From contig CAOJDZ010000002.1 in the NCBI GenBank assembly GCA_948433815.1, forward strand, positions 1-15,838: a DNA stretch of 15,838 bases. The letters are read 5' to 3'. Every line of letters starts with the position of its first letter. Position 1 is the first letter of the stretch. The notes under the pieces were generated by a model. The model was given only the letters and a program-made list of their open reading frames with translations, was not told the DNA's origin and made no database searches. The position numbers and the translations under genes were made by a program. Positions 8,745 through 15,619 of this stretch are shown here, one piece after another. The stretch comes from an uncultured Clostridia bacterium. Its GTDB lineage: Bacteria; Bacillota_I; Bacilli_A; RF39; UBA660.

Positions 8745-9168
8745 TTGTTTCACCACTCTCTTTCATTATGAATTTTGTTTTAATAGGTAATTTGTGACTT
8801 GCTAAACGAAATGCTTCTCTTGCAGTTGCTTCTGTTACGTCAGACATTTCAAACATAATCTTACCTTCTTTTACTACTGCCACATATTCTTCAACAGCAC
8901 CTTTTCCGCTTCCCATACGAACTTCTAAAGGTTTTTTAGTTCTTGCTAAATGAGGGAATATGTTAATCCAAATTTTACCTCTTTTAGACTTTTTCATTTC
9001 TCTTGTCATAGCTACACGTGCTGCTTCTATTTGTCTTGATGTAATGTAAGCACCTTCTTTAGCAACTAATCCGAATTCTCCAAAAGATAATTTATTTTTA
9101 CCTTTACTTTTTCCTTCGTAGCTAACACGATGAGGTTTTCTATATTTAGTTCTCTTTGGTAGTAACAC
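8734..9168 (-). CDS. rplP: 50S ribosomal protein L16 (GTG start)
   Basis: Large-subunit protein at the A-site/central protuberance region, added late in 50S assembly. The frame is open further upstream to 9210, but L16 proteins begin with M-LLPKR. A GTG at 9166-9168 gives exactly (M)[13 protein letters not shown] and has the perfect SD GGGAGGT 8 nt upstream, so I take the 144-residue form. Signatures are [59 protein letters not shown] and [16 protein letters not shown]. The start lies inside the end of rpsC (23-nt overlap in another frame), so translation is coupled. Confidence 0.96.
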   Translation of the reverse strand: MLLPKRTKYRKPHRVSYEGKSKGKNKLSFGEFGLVAKEGAYITSRQIEAARVAMTREMKKSKRGKIWINIFPHLARTKKPLEVRMGSGKGAVEEYVAVVKEGKIMFEMSDVTEATAREAFRLASHKLPIKTKFIMKESGETNEN

Positions 9169-9823
9169 TCTTCTTACCTCCCTTATTTTCTTTAGCAGGA
9201 AGGATTTCACCTTTGTAAATCCATACTTTTACACCGATTTTTCCATAGATTGTATCTGCTTCTTTATGAGCATAATCTATATCTGCTCTTAATGTATGTA
9301 GAGGTATTGTTCCTTCTTTATAGAATTCACTTCTAGCTATTTCAGCACCGTTTAAACGTCCTGAAACTTGTGTTTTAATACCTTTCGCTCCTGCTTTCAT
9401 AGTATTTCTAATAGCTCTTTTTTGAGCAACTCTGAATGAAGCACGATTTTCAATTTGCATAGCAATATTTTCTGCTACTAATGCCGCATTCAAATCTGGT
9501 TGTTTAATTTCTACTATTGAAATGTAGATTTCTTCTCCAGTTATTTTAGATAATTCTTTCTTGTGTTTTTCTATTTCTTCTCCACCACGTCCTATTACTA
9601 CACCTGGTTTTGAAGTATTTATTATTACATTTGTTCTTTTATTATTTCTTTCGATAACAATATTAGCGACTGAGCTTCCTTTTAATTTCTTTTCTAGATA
9701 TTCACGGATTTTTATATCAGTATTTAAAATTCGAGAAAAGTCTTTATTAGGTGCATACCATTTGCTTTCCCAGTCTTTATTGATTCCTATTCTTAGTCCG
9801 ACTGGACTTACTTTTTGCCCCAT
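9146..9823 (-). CDS. rpsC: 30S ribosomal protein S3
   Basis: Head protein lining the mRNA entry channel; with S4 and S5 it contributes to ribosomal helicase activity. The 225-residue protein has the N-terminus [25 protein letters not shown] type II KH domain has the GXXG loop in [19 protein letters not shown] (about residues 73-91). The C-terminal domain has [41 protein letters not shown] and [13 protein letters not shown]. The final residues are basic and low complexity. Its SD (AAGGAGGAC) overlaps the last codons of rplV. The 3' end overlaps the rplP start. Confidence 0.98.
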   Translation of the reverse strand: MGQKVSPVGLRIGINKDWESKWYAPNKDFSRILNTDIKIREYLEKKLKGSSVANIVIERNNKRTNVIINTSKPGVVIGRGGEEIEKHKKELSKITGEEIYISIVEIKQPDLNAALVAENIAMQIENRASFRVAQKRAIRNTMKAGAKGIKTQVSGRLNGAEIARSEFYKEGTIPLHTLRADIDYAHKEADTIYGKIGVKVWIYKGEILPAKENKGGKKSVTTKEN

Positions 9824-9827
9824 GCCT

Positions 9828-10178
9828 CTAGTCCTCCTTTATTGTATTCATGTCACTTACTTTAATGTAGATGTGACTTGTTCTTTTATCTCTTCTATCA
9901 ACGCTTCCACGTGATGCGATTTTACTTCTTTTTAATGTTGTTCCTTCGTTAATATATGCTTCTTTAATATAAAGTGTATTTTCTTCAAGTCCTGCATTGT
10001 TAACTGCATTTGCAACAGCACTATTTAATACTTTACTTATTAAACGACTTCCTTTAGTGTTAGTGTTCATAAGTATAGCCTTGGCTTCAGCCACGCTTTT
10101 TCCTCTTACAAGGTCTAGTGTCATCCTTGCTTTTCTAGGTGCGATCATGGCACCTTTATGTATTGCATAAGTTTCCAT
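9828..10178 (-). CDS. rplV: 50S ribosomal protein L22
   Basis: Large-subunit protein whose long beta-hairpin lines the nascent peptide tunnel. It is a known site of macrolide-resistance mutations in other bacteria. The 116-residue product contains [20 protein letters not shown] (about residues 13-32), [19 protein letters not shown] and the hairpin [35 protein letters not shown]. The hairpin shows no obvious insertion or deletion. The C-terminus is slightly extended (SDMNTIKED). The SD GGAAGGTGAATTGA precedes the ATG at 10176-10178. The last Lys-Glu-Asp codons supply the rpsC SD. Confidence 0.97.
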   Translation of the reverse strand: METYAIHKGAMIAPRKARMTLDLVRGKSVAEAKAILMNTNTKGSRLISKVLNSAVANAVNNAGLEENTLYIKEAYINEGTTLKRSKIASRGSVDRRDKRTSHIYIKVSDMNTIKED

Positions 10179-10191
10179 TCAATTCACCTTC

Positions 10192-10458
10192 CTATTTGTT
10201 TTCGCCAGCGTGTCCACCGAACTTACGAGTTCCAGCGAACTCACCAAGTTTGTGTCCTACCATGTCTTCTGTGATGTACACTGGGATAAATTCACGCCCG
10301 TTGTGTACAGCGATTGTGTGCCCAACAAAATCAGGAAATATTGTTGAACGACGTGACCAAGTTTTTATTACTTCTTTTTTACCACTTTCGTTTAAGGCTT
10401 TTACTTTATTTAGTAATCTATCAAAAACGTATGGTCCTTTTTTTAAACTTCTTGACAT
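10192..10458 (-). CDS. rpsS: 30S ribosomal protein S19
   Basis: Head protein that pairs with S13 and contacts the A-site finger region. The start chosen is the ATG at 10456-10458, giving [16 protein letters not shown], the family's usual N-terminus (88 residues). An in-frame GTG at 10462-10464 would add Met-Ser but sits too close to the SD AAAGGA. Signatures are [48 protein letters not shown] followed by [10 protein letters not shown]. It is 17 nt from rplB. Confidence 0.97.
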   Translation of the reverse strand: MSRSLKKGPYVFDRLLNKVKALNESGKKEVIKTWSRRSTIFPDFVGHTIAVHNGREFIPVYITEDMVGHKLGEFAGTRKFGGHAGENK

Positions 10459-10475
10459 ACTCACAAATCCTTTCT

Positions 10476-11309
10476 CTATTTTTTCTTTCTACGTGATACT
10501 ATTAATTTCTCACTAGCTTTCTTTGTTTTACGTGTTTTAAGTCCTAATGCTGGTTTACCCCATGGAGTCATAGGTCCTTTACGTCCGATTGGTGCACGTC
10601 CTTCACCACCACCATGAGGGTGATCGTTAGGGTTCATAACAGATCCACGAACTGTAGGTCTCCATCCCATATGTCTTTTACGTCCAGCTTTTCCTAAATG
10701 TACAAGTTCATAATCTAAGTTTCCAACTTGTCCTATAGTTGCGCGACATACTCCTTGAACTTTTCTGGTTTCACCAGATTTTAATCTTATAAGAACGTAT
10801 TTTCCTTCTCTTCCTAGGATTTGTGCACTTGATCCTGCACTTCTTGCAAGTTGTGCTCCTTTTCCAGGATTTAATTCTATATTGTGTACTACTGTACCAA
10901 CTGGAATATTCATAAGTGGTGCTGCATTACCAACTTTAATATCAACGTTTTCTCCACTTTCTATTTTATCTCCAACACTTAAATTAAGTGGTGCGATTAT
11001 ATATCTTTTTTCTCCATCTGCATAATTGATAAGAGCGATATTTGCACTTCTGTTTGGATCGTATTCAATAGCAGCTACTGTTCCAATAACACCATCTTTA
11101 TTTCTTTTGAAATCTATAATACGGTATTTTCTTTTAACTCCGCCACCACGATGTCTTACAGTGATTTTACCTTGATTGTTTCTTCCAGCTTTACTTTTAG
11201 TTTTTTTAGTTAGACTTTTTTCAGGAGTAGTTTTAGTAATTTCTTCGTTTACTAAAGTACTCATATGTCTAGTTCCGTTTGTTATCGGTTTATAGTTTCT
11301 AATTTCCAT
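10476..11309 (-). CDS. rplB: 50S ribosomal protein L2
   Basis: Primary 23S rRNA-binding protein required for subunit association and close to the peptidyl transferase centre. The 277-residue length is standard. Motifs include [17 protein letters not shown], the basic [41 protein letters not shown] and [30 protein letters not shown]. The functionally critical loop is [19 protein letters not shown], containing the conserved histidine, followed by [15 protein letters not shown] and a Lys/Arg tail. The SD GAAGGTGATTAT precedes the ATG at 11307-11309. Confidence 0.98.
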   Translation of the reverse strand: MEIRNYKPITNGTRHMSTLVNEEITKTTPEKSLTKKTKSKAGRNNQGKITVRHRGGGVKRKYRIIDFKRNKDGVIGTVAAIEYDPNRSANIALINYADGEKRYIIAPLNLSVGDKIESGENVDIKVGNAAPLMNIPVGTVVHNIELNPGKGAQLARSAGSSAQILGREGKYVLIRLKSGETRKVQGVCRATIGQVGNLDYELVHLGKAGRKRHMGWRPTVRGSVMNPNDHPHGGGEGRAPIGRKGPMTPWGKPALGLKTRKTKKASEKLIVSRRKKK

Positions 11310-11320
11310 ATAATCACCTT

Positions 11321-11590
11321 CTAAAACTCTATAGTAGAGCCTTCCTTAAGTTTTACATAAGCCTTTTTGTAAGCAGAAGTGTAACCTGTATATTTTCCTA
11401 CTCTTCTTTTCTTACTTTTTGCATTAACTGTGTTAACGCTTTCAACTTTTACACCAAACTTGCTTTCTATAACTTGTTTGATTTCTGTTTTATTGGCTTT
11501 TTTATCAACCTTGAAAACATATACGTTTTCATTAGCTAAATTACTTGATTTTTCAGTAATTACTGGTGCTTTTATTATTTCTAATTTCAT
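11321..11590 (-). CDS. rplW: 50S ribosomal protein L23
   Basis: Tunnel-exit protein that anchors trigger factor and SRP on the large subunit. The 89-residue product has the typical [38 protein letters not shown] start, [21 protein letters not shown] and the C-terminal [15 protein letters not shown]. Family length is about 95, so this is a compact version. Its ATG overlaps the rplD stop as TAATG (one shared base), so translation is coupled to L4. It precedes rplB by 11 nt. Confidence 0.97.
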   Translation of the reverse strand: MKLEIIKAPVITEKSSNLANENVYVFKVDKKANKTEIKQVIESKFGVKVESVNTVNAKSKKRRVGKYTGYTSAYKKAYVKLKEGSTIEF

Positions 11591-12213
11591 TATTTAAGCA
11601 CCTCCTCTATTGTATTTACGCTTTTTTCGTCGATTAATAGGTTGTCTGCACTTACTAAATCTAAAACGTTAATACCTTTTGGTTCAATTACATATAGGTT
11701 ACTTACGTTTCTAGCTGCTAGAGCAACGTTTCCATTTTCTCCATCAGTTACGATTAAAGTTTTACCTTCTAATTTTAAACCTTCTAAAGTCTTAATAAAG
11801 TCTTTAGTTTTAGGTGTGCTGATTTCCATTTGATCAACTACACATAAATTGTTGTTTTTGAATTTTTCAGAAAGAGCTCCTTTTAATGCTAGTCTTCTTT
11901 CTTTTTTGTTCATTTTGAAACTGTAATCTCTTGGAGTTGGACCGAATACAATTCCTCCGCCAACCCAATGAGGTGCTCTAGTTGAACCTTGACGAGCACG
12001 TCCAGTTCCTTTTTGTCTCCATGGCTTTTTTCCGCCTCCGCTTACTTCACTTCTATCTTTTGTTTTGTGTGTTCCTTGTCTTAATGAAGCAAGTTGTAAT
12101 CTAATGGCGTCACTCATAACCACTTCGTTAACTTCTGTATTCCAAATTTCATCATTAAGGTTAATGTCCTTAACAGCTTCGCCTTTTAATGATACCATTT
12201 TAATTTTTGCCAT
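11590..12213 (-). CDS. rplD: 50S ribosomal protein L4
   Basis: Tunnel-constriction protein of the 50S subunit. In E. coli it also represses its own S10 operon through leader RNA; that role is not demonstrated for this lineage. The 207-residue length is normal. The extended tunnel loop is visible: RQGTHKTKDRSEVSGGGKKPWRQKGTGRARQGSTRAPHWVGGG (about residues 46-88). FGPTPRDYSFKMNKKERRLALKGALS and the globular C-terminal part ending SVNTIEEVLK follow. The ATG shares one base with the rplC stop (TAATG) and the stop shares one base with the rplW start. Confidence 0.98.
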   Translation of the reverse strand: MAKIKMVSLKGEAVKDINLNDEIWNTEVNEVVMSDAIRLQLASLRQGTHKTKDRSEVSGGGKKPWRQKGTGRARQGSTRAPHWVGGGIVFGPTPRDYSFKMNKKERRLALKGALSEKFKNNNLCVVDQMEISTPKTKDFIKTLEGLKLEGKTLIVTDGENGNVALAARNVSNLYVIEPKGINVLDLVSADNLLIDEKSVNTIEEVLK

Positions 12214-13070
12214 TATTCTTCACCATCCTTTTGTGAAGTTTCTTCTGTTACTTCTTCTGTAACCTCTTCTTTAGTTTCTTCAACTGTTTCTTCTACAGTT
12301 TCAGTATTACTTTCTGTTTCAGTTACTTCTTCTACAGCGTTTTCTACTGGAGTTTCAACTACTTCTTCTGTTACAACTTCATTAGTATTTTCTACTATTT
12401 CTTCAACAACATAAGATACCAATTCTTTTGCTCCGTTATTTCCTCCGTTTTTAACTGCTGTTTTTACTAATACATAACCTTTTTTAGGCCCTGGAACATT
12501 ACCGCTTATAAGTAAGCAACTGTTCTCAACGTCTACTGCGATTATTTCAAGATTTTGTATTGTCACTTGTTCATTACCCATATGTCCTGGTAATTTTTTG
12601 CCTTTTAAGACTCTCATTGGTCTCATTGGTCCTCTTGAACCTACAGCTCTATGATAATGCGAACCGTGTGACATTGGTCCTCTTGAGAAGTTATGTCTCT
12701 TGATTGTACCTTGGAAGCCTTTACCTTTAGATGTACCTGTTACATCTACAACGTCTCCTGCTTCGAAAGTTTCTACACCGATTATTTGTCCAACTTCATA
12801 GTTAGTTACATCTAATCCTTTTATTTCTTTTAAGAAGCGCTTAGGTGTAGTATTTGCTTTTTTAACATGTCCCATTTCTGGTTTGTTAGATACTTTTTCT
12901 CTTTTTGTAAAAGCACCTAGTTGAATGCTGTTATACCCATCTTTTTCAACTGTTTTGATTTGAGTAACAACGTTAGCTTCAACTTCTACTACAGTTACTG
13001 GTATAAGTTTTCCGTCAGTTGTGAATACTTCTGTCATTCCAACTTTACGGCCTAAGATTCCTTTTGTCAT
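12213..13070 (-). CDS. rplC: 50S ribosomal protein L3 with a long acidic C-terminal tail
   Basis: Assembly-initiating 23S rRNA-binding protein whose loop reaches the peptidyl transferase centre. The core (residues 1-208) is canonical: [52 protein letters not shown] with the conserved Gln120 region, then [17 protein letters not shown] and the closing [14 protein letters not shown]. The usual length is about 209. Here about 77 residues follow, and from residue 223 on (12216-12404) they are dominated by Glu, Val and Thr in near-repeats such as TEEVV, VEETV and EEVTEE. I count 25 Glu and one Asp against two Lys in the last 63 residues. The SD is GGGAGGAAAAATA. L4 follows with a one-base overlap. 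Confidence 0.97.
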   Translation of the reverse strand: MTKGILGRKVGMTEVFTTDGKLIPVTVVEVEANVVTQIKTVEKDGYNSIQLGAFTKREKVSNKPEMGHVKKANTTPKRFLKEIKGLDVTNYEVGQIIGVETFEAGDVVDVTGTSKGKGFQGTIKRHNFSRGPMSHGSHYHRAVGSRGPMRPMRVLKGKKLPGHMGNEQVTIQNLEIIAVDVENSCLLISGNVPGPKKGYVLVKTAVKNGGNNGAKELVSYVVEEIVENTNEVVTEEVVETPVENAVEEVTETESNTETVEETVEETKEEVTEEVTEETSQKDGEE

Positions 13071-13097
13071 TATTTTTCCTCCCTATAAATTTTTTAA

Positions 13098-13406
13098 TTA
13101 TAACTTGATTTCAATATCTACTCCACTTGGTAAATCTAAATGTGATAAGGCATCAACTGTTTCTTTACTTGGTGAATCAATATCAATTAATCTTTTGTGT
13201 GTACGCATTTCAAATTGTTCACGAGAATCTTTATATTTGTGAACTGCTCTTAGAATAGTTATTTTGTCAATTTCAGTTGGTAGCGGAACTGGTCCAGATA
13301 CTATACCACCTGTTCTTTTAACTGTTTCAACTATTTTGCTTGCAGCGTCATCTAAAATTCTGTGATCGTAAGCTTTTAGTCTAACACGTACTTTCTCCTT
13401 TGCCAT
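13098..13406 (-). CDS. rpsJ: 30S ribosomal protein S10
   Basis: Head protein of the 30S subunit and, as NusE, a transcription antitermination partner of NusB/NusG. The 102-residue product starts [20 protein letters not shown]. The frame is open to 13433, but the ATG at 13404-13406 matches the family N-terminus and has the strong SD GAAGGAGGG (13412-13420). [18 protein letters not shown] and [18 protein letters not shown] are family signatures. The 54-60 loop reads AVHKYKD, the normal Bacillota form of the loop linked to tigecycline susceptibility. It is the first gene of the cluster, directly behind the promoter and leader. Confidence 0.98.
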   Translation of the reverse strand: MAKEKVRVRLKAYDHRILDDAASKIVETVKRTGGIVSGPVPLPTEIDKITILRAVHKYKDSREQFEMRTHKRLIDIDSPSKETVDALSHLDLPSGVDIEIKL

Positions 13407-13528
13407 AATTACCCTCCTTCGCCTATTTTTCAAATAGACTCGCTCGACACAAATTACCTGATACTAAATTAAATTTTAACAACTTAACCGGGTGTATCAG
13501 CAACCTCATGCTTCCTCGCGGTCATTCG
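13407..13528 (-). promoter_or_regulatory. Structured 5' leader of the S10 cluster (candidate autoregulatory RNA)
   Basis: About 120 nt separate the predicted transcription start from the rpsJ ATG, and they hold complementary segments. CTGATAC (13494-13500) pairs perfectly with GTATCAG (13458-13464). GACCGC (13518-13523) can pair with GCG-A-GTC (13437-13443, one bulged A), enclosing the first stem. A separate hairpin, CTATTT-GAA-AAATAG (13423-13437), ends a few bases before the SD and shares position 13437 with the outer stem, so the two may compete. The stretch is markedly less AT-rich than the flanks. Ribosomal protein operons are often controlled by protein-binding leaders of this kind; the ligand here (L4 or another product) is inference. 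Confidence 0.6.
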
Positions 13529-13534
13529 TAGTTA

Positions 13535-13563
13535 ATTATATGATAAAAGTCCTAAAAAATCAA
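13535..13563 (-). promoter_or_regulatory. Sigma-A-type promoter of the S10 cluster
   Basis: On the minus strand a -35-like TTGATT (13558-13563) is followed by a 17-nt spacer and a perfect -10 TATAAT (13535-13540). Transcription would begin near 13527-13529, giving a leader of about 120 nt before rpsJ. The spacing and the exact -10 make this the best promoter I see in the intergenic region. It lies directly upstream of the structured leader and of all the ribosomal genes, which have no comparable gap between them. Confidence 0.75.
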
Positions 13564-13649
13564 CCTTTTTTTAACATATTTTTTCGTAAAGTTGGCGTCA
13601 AGAAATTTATCTGTTTTTTGGCATATTTTTTGGAAATGTTAAAAATAAA

Positions 13650-13676
13650 AAATATGAGTGTTAATAACTCATATTT
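13650..13676 (-). terminator. Hairpin with U-tract, probable terminator of the upstream minus-strand genes
   Basis: A perfect 10-bp inverted repeat (AAATATGAGT / ACTCATATTT) with a 7-nt loop is followed on the minus strand by TTTATTTTTAA. That is a hairpin plus U-run in the orientation needed to stop transcription arriving from 13722 and above. The stem is AT-rich, so it would be a weak to moderate terminator. It lies between the accessory genes and the S10 promoter, where insulation would be expected. Confidence 0.6.
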
Positions 13677-13693
13677 GTAAAGTATTTTTTATG

Positions 13694-13719
13694 TGTGAAT
13701 AAGTAATAGGTTATTCACA
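13694..13719. repeat. Perfect 9-bp inverted repeat made of two TTATTCACA boxes
   Basis: TGTGAATAA (13694-13702) and TTATTCACA (13711-13719) form a perfect inverted repeat around an 8-nt spacer. On the plus strand a T-rich stretch follows (TTTTAATCCTTTTTT), so it could also act as a hairpin terminator in that direction, though no plus-strand gene is seen. Each arm differs by one base from the consensus DnaA box TTATCCACA and fits the relaxed form TTATNCACA. It starts three bases after the end of the gene remnant at 13722-13921. Whether it works as hairpin or protein site cannot be decided from sequence. Confidence 0.5.
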
Positions 13720-13721
13720 TT

Positions 13722-13921
13722 TTAATCCTTTTTTAAACAAACGTTATTTTCTAAAATGTCTTTATCCGATTTGCATTTAAAAATTACATTAGCAGCACTA
13801 TAATATTTTGATGAACATGTCTTTTGTCTTTTGACACATCATAATTTAATAAATCTATTATCATTTTTATCGTTTCAACTTGAGCTGTATTTTTTATAGA
13901 ACTACCTAATTTAATGCACAA
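13722..13921 (-). pseudogene. Small gene remnant, apparently frameshifted
   Basis: Two partly overlapping minus-strand frames together look like one small protein broken by a frameshift. The first can start at a TTG (13919-13921) with the SD AGAGGA seven bases upstream and runs 45 codons (CIKLGSSIKNTAQVETIKMI...) to a TAA at 13784-13786. The second frame continues from about the same A-rich area (AAAAGACAAAAGACA) as SSKYYSAANVIFKCKSDKD to a TAA at 13722-13724. Joined, they would give about 66 residues. I do not recognise the product. Alternatives are a genuine 45-residue TTG-started gene, or chance open frames in AT-rich DNA. It lies just after the two-helix membrane protein gene. Confidence 0.4.
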
Positions 13922-13922
13922 T

Positions 13923-14129
13923 TTAAATCCTCTTATTTTTATTTTTAAATAATAATGCTAATATCCAAGCTATTAAAAAAATAGTACCAATCTTTCCTGA
14001 TATTAAAATAATAAATAACACTTTATCACCAACTATTAGAGATATTAATGCAACCATCAAAGGAATAGCAATTTTAAAAACAATAAAAAGATAAAACAGC
14101 CACTCTTCAATTCTTTCATAATTTTTCAT
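13923..14129 (-). CDS. Small two-helix membrane protein, unknown function
   Basis: I do not recognise this 68-residue protein. After a short charged N-terminus (MKNYERIEEW) it has two hydrophobic segments, roughly residues 11-33 (LFYLFIVFKIAIPLMVALISLIV) and 36-61 (VLFIILISGKIGTIFLIAWILALLF), joined by a GDK turn. It ends in the basic tail KNKNKR, so both ends probably face the cytoplasm. The ATG at 14127-14129 has the good SD AGGTGA six bases upstream, supporting real translation. It lies 16 nt after the membrane protein gene at 14146-14862 on the same strand, so the two are probably co-transcribed. Size and layout are compatible with an accessory subunit, immunity-type or toxin-like membrane peptide, but nothing in the sequence decides this. 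Confidence 0.7.
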   Translation of the reverse strand: MKNYERIEEWLFYLFIVFKIAIPLMVALISLIVGDKVLFIILISGKIGTIFLIAWILALLFKNKNKRI

Positions 14130-14145
14130 ATTTAATCACCTATGT

Positions 14146-14862
14146 TTATTTTTTTAAATCCAAAATATTAATTATTCTTTTATTTAATTCATAATATTTA
14201 CCAATTCCTAATTCACAAGTCTGCTTAACTATATAAAATGATTTTTCTTGCAAAGAATATGCCACAGGTAATAAAAACCTTGTTTTTTCTTGAATAAGAG
14301 GATAGTGAATATATTTTTTAAAATATTCATTTTCTTCTTTTACAATTACTATAGGTACTAAATATAAAAATAAAGTTCTATTTTTAATAGTGTTTAAAAA
14401 ATTTAGTATTTCCTTATTTATATTTATGTCATTTTTTGATTCATTAAAGTTTATAACCATGATTATTTCATACTTTAATAAATTTATTTTTTTACAATAT
14501 AATTTAATCATATAATTATCAAAACTTAACGATTCTTTTAATATGTAATTATTTTCTAGAAATTTTTGATTTAAATATGAATTTATTTTATCAAATGTTT
14601 CTAATCCAAGAAAATATTTTACTGGTATTCCAGAAGAAATAGAAATTTTTTTCATGTTACCTGGAAATAAAATAACTAATAAGAAAATAACTCCACAAAA
14701 AAGACCTAAACAAAAGGACGGCTTAATTAATTTGATTAATTTCTCATTTATAAGTATTGATAACTCCAAAAGAACTAAAGGCGCAATGAATGAAAAAATA
14801 ACAAGTAAGTAACATAAAAGTAAAAGTAATTTTTCAAACTTTTTATTTTTAATCTTTTTCAT
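14146..14862 (-). CDS. Membrane-anchored protein with a C-terminal soluble domain, unknown function
   Basis: Unrecognised 238-residue protein. I use the ATG at 14860-14862 (MKKIKNKKFEK). An in-frame TTG at 14881-14883 would add seven residues. A basic N-terminus is followed by two hydrophobic segments, about residues 12-34 and 49-66, then a hydrophilic domain of roughly 170 residues with alternating beta-like stretches (NYMIKLYCKKINLLKYEIIMVINF, RTLFLYLVPIVIV) and few Gly/Pro. By the positive-inside rule the large domain is probably cytoplasmic (KK right after TM2). It is strongly Ile/Lys/Asn/Leu rich and more AT-rich than the ribosomal genes, suggesting an accessory or transferred origin. 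It is followed closely by the 68-residue membrane protein. No catalytic motif is evident. Confidence 0.75.
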   Translation of the reverse strand: MKKIKNKKFEKLLLLLCYLLVIFSFIAPLVLLELSILINEKLIKLIKPSFCLGLFCGVIFLLVILFPGNMKKISISSGIPVKYFLGLETFDKINSYLNQKFLENNYILKESLSFDNYMIKLYCKKINLLKYEIIMVINFNESKNDININKEILNFLNTIKNRTLFLYLVPIVIVKEENEYFKKYIHYPLIQEKTRFLLPVAYSLQEKSFYIVKQTCELGIGKYYELNKRIINILDLKK

Positions 14863-14973
14863 ATCATCACTCTCACTTCTCAAATATTAAATATGATTAA
14901 ATAAATAATATCACTTTCTTTAATTGTTTAATAGCATTTTTAACCATAGAATAAATTATAACTGACTACCAAT

Positions 14974-15558
14974 TTATTTTATTATATATTTTTTATCATT
15001 TATTGTTAATTCATATTTACTTTCAAAGTCTTTTATATATGCATAATAAATATGATAATCTTCTTTTTTATTTTGATTCTGCTGTATAAAAACAGTGTCT
15101 AAATTATCGGAAATCTTGATGTCATTTTTATCTTTAATAAGAATTGAAATAAATGTATCTTCTTTATATGAATATTCTGTTATTACAAAGCTTTCATAGG
15201 TTTTTGATGTATATGAATTATTATAAAAATTTTTATTAATTTTATATTTTTTATTTTCTTTAGGAATGAATATAGTTTTATTATTTTTTAATACTATTAA
15301 ATTTGATACTTTTCCTTCTATATTTAAATAATTTTTTATGTAGCCTTCAGTATAAAATAAAGCATCTTGATATTTATCAAATTTTAAAAATAAGCTTTCA
15401 ATATTTAAATTACAACTAAATGAATAACCTATTATGCAAATTGCAAATAAATATATTAAATTTCTTTTAGTATTTTTATGATTTTTTTTCATAATTAAAA
15501 CTACAATAAAAAATAATAGTATCCATATAGTAAGCCTAATAATATAATATACTCCCAT
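14974..15558 (-). CDS. Membrane-anchored protein with a probable extracytoplasmic domain, unknown function
   Basis: Unrecognised 194-residue protein. Residues about 4-23 (YYIIRLTIWILLFFIVVLIM) and 33-48 (NLIYLFAICIIGYSFS) are hydrophobic, separated by a basic loop (KKNHKNTKR). By the positive-inside rule the remaining roughly 145 residues would lie outside the cell. That domain is rich in Lys, Asn, Tyr and Ile, with beta-like segments (SNLIVLKNNKTIFIP, SFVITEYSY, DTFISILIKDKND). Cys49 has no good lipobox. The ATG at 15556-15558 has the strong SD AAAGGAG eight bases upstream. A 111-nt gap separates its stop from the next ATG-started gene (14862); its short hydrophobic-plus-soluble layout resembles that neighbour's, though I see no sequence similarity. 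Confidence 0.75.
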   Translation of the reverse strand: MGVYYIIRLTIWILLFFIVVLIMKKNHKNTKRNLIYLFAICIIGYSFSCNLNIESLFLKFDKYQDALFYTEGYIKNYLNIEGKVSNLIVLKNNKTIFIPKENKKYKINKNFYNNSYTSKTYESFVITEYSYKEDTFISILIKDKNDIKISDNLDTVFIQQNQNKKEDYHIYYAYIKDFESKYELTINDKKYIIK

Positions 15559-15619
15559 TTTACATTCTCCTTTAATATGCCGTAGAAGGTGCTAAATCAT
15601 ACTAGCCGATAATGCAACC

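Noticed and set aside
9169-9210. Upstream start for rplP adding 14 residues
   Set aside because: The family N-terminus begins at the GTG at 9168, which has an ideal SD; the extra residues are translated SD sequence.
9561-9914. Plus-strand open frame of 117 codons opposite rpsC and rplV, and similar long antisense frames (for example 6125-6532, 8485-8790, 10139-10516)
   Set aside because: They are mirror frames of highly conserved ribosomal genes, Phe/Ser/Leu rich from complemented Lys/Glu codons, without ribosome-binding sites.
13224-13247. S10 loop reading AVHKYKD differs from the E. coli SPHVNKD and touches the tigecycline-linked positions 53-60
   Set aside because: This is the normal Bacillota form of S10, so it is not evidence of a resistance mutation.
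13098-13433. Longer rpsJ start at 13433
   Set aside because: The added residues (MKNRRRRVI) overlap the SD GAAGGAGGG and are absent from the family; the ATG at 13406 is the right distance from that SD.
13492-13680. Plus-strand 62-codon open frame across the S10 promoter and leader
   Set aside because: It covers the promoter, leader and part of the terminator hairpin, has no SD, and its composition is what antisense reading of this DNA would give.
13407-13922. tRNA gene or CRISPR repeats in the intergenic region
   Set aside because: No cloverleaf with a GTTCGA-type T arm and no regularly spaced repeats; the only structure seen is the leader and the two hairpins.
14884-14973. Possible promoter (TATAAT at the start of the gap) or a 16-codon peptide between the 194- and 238-residue protein genes
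   Set aside because: No -35 element at proper spacing, and in DNA this AT-rich a TATAAT is expected by chance; the tiny frame has no SD.
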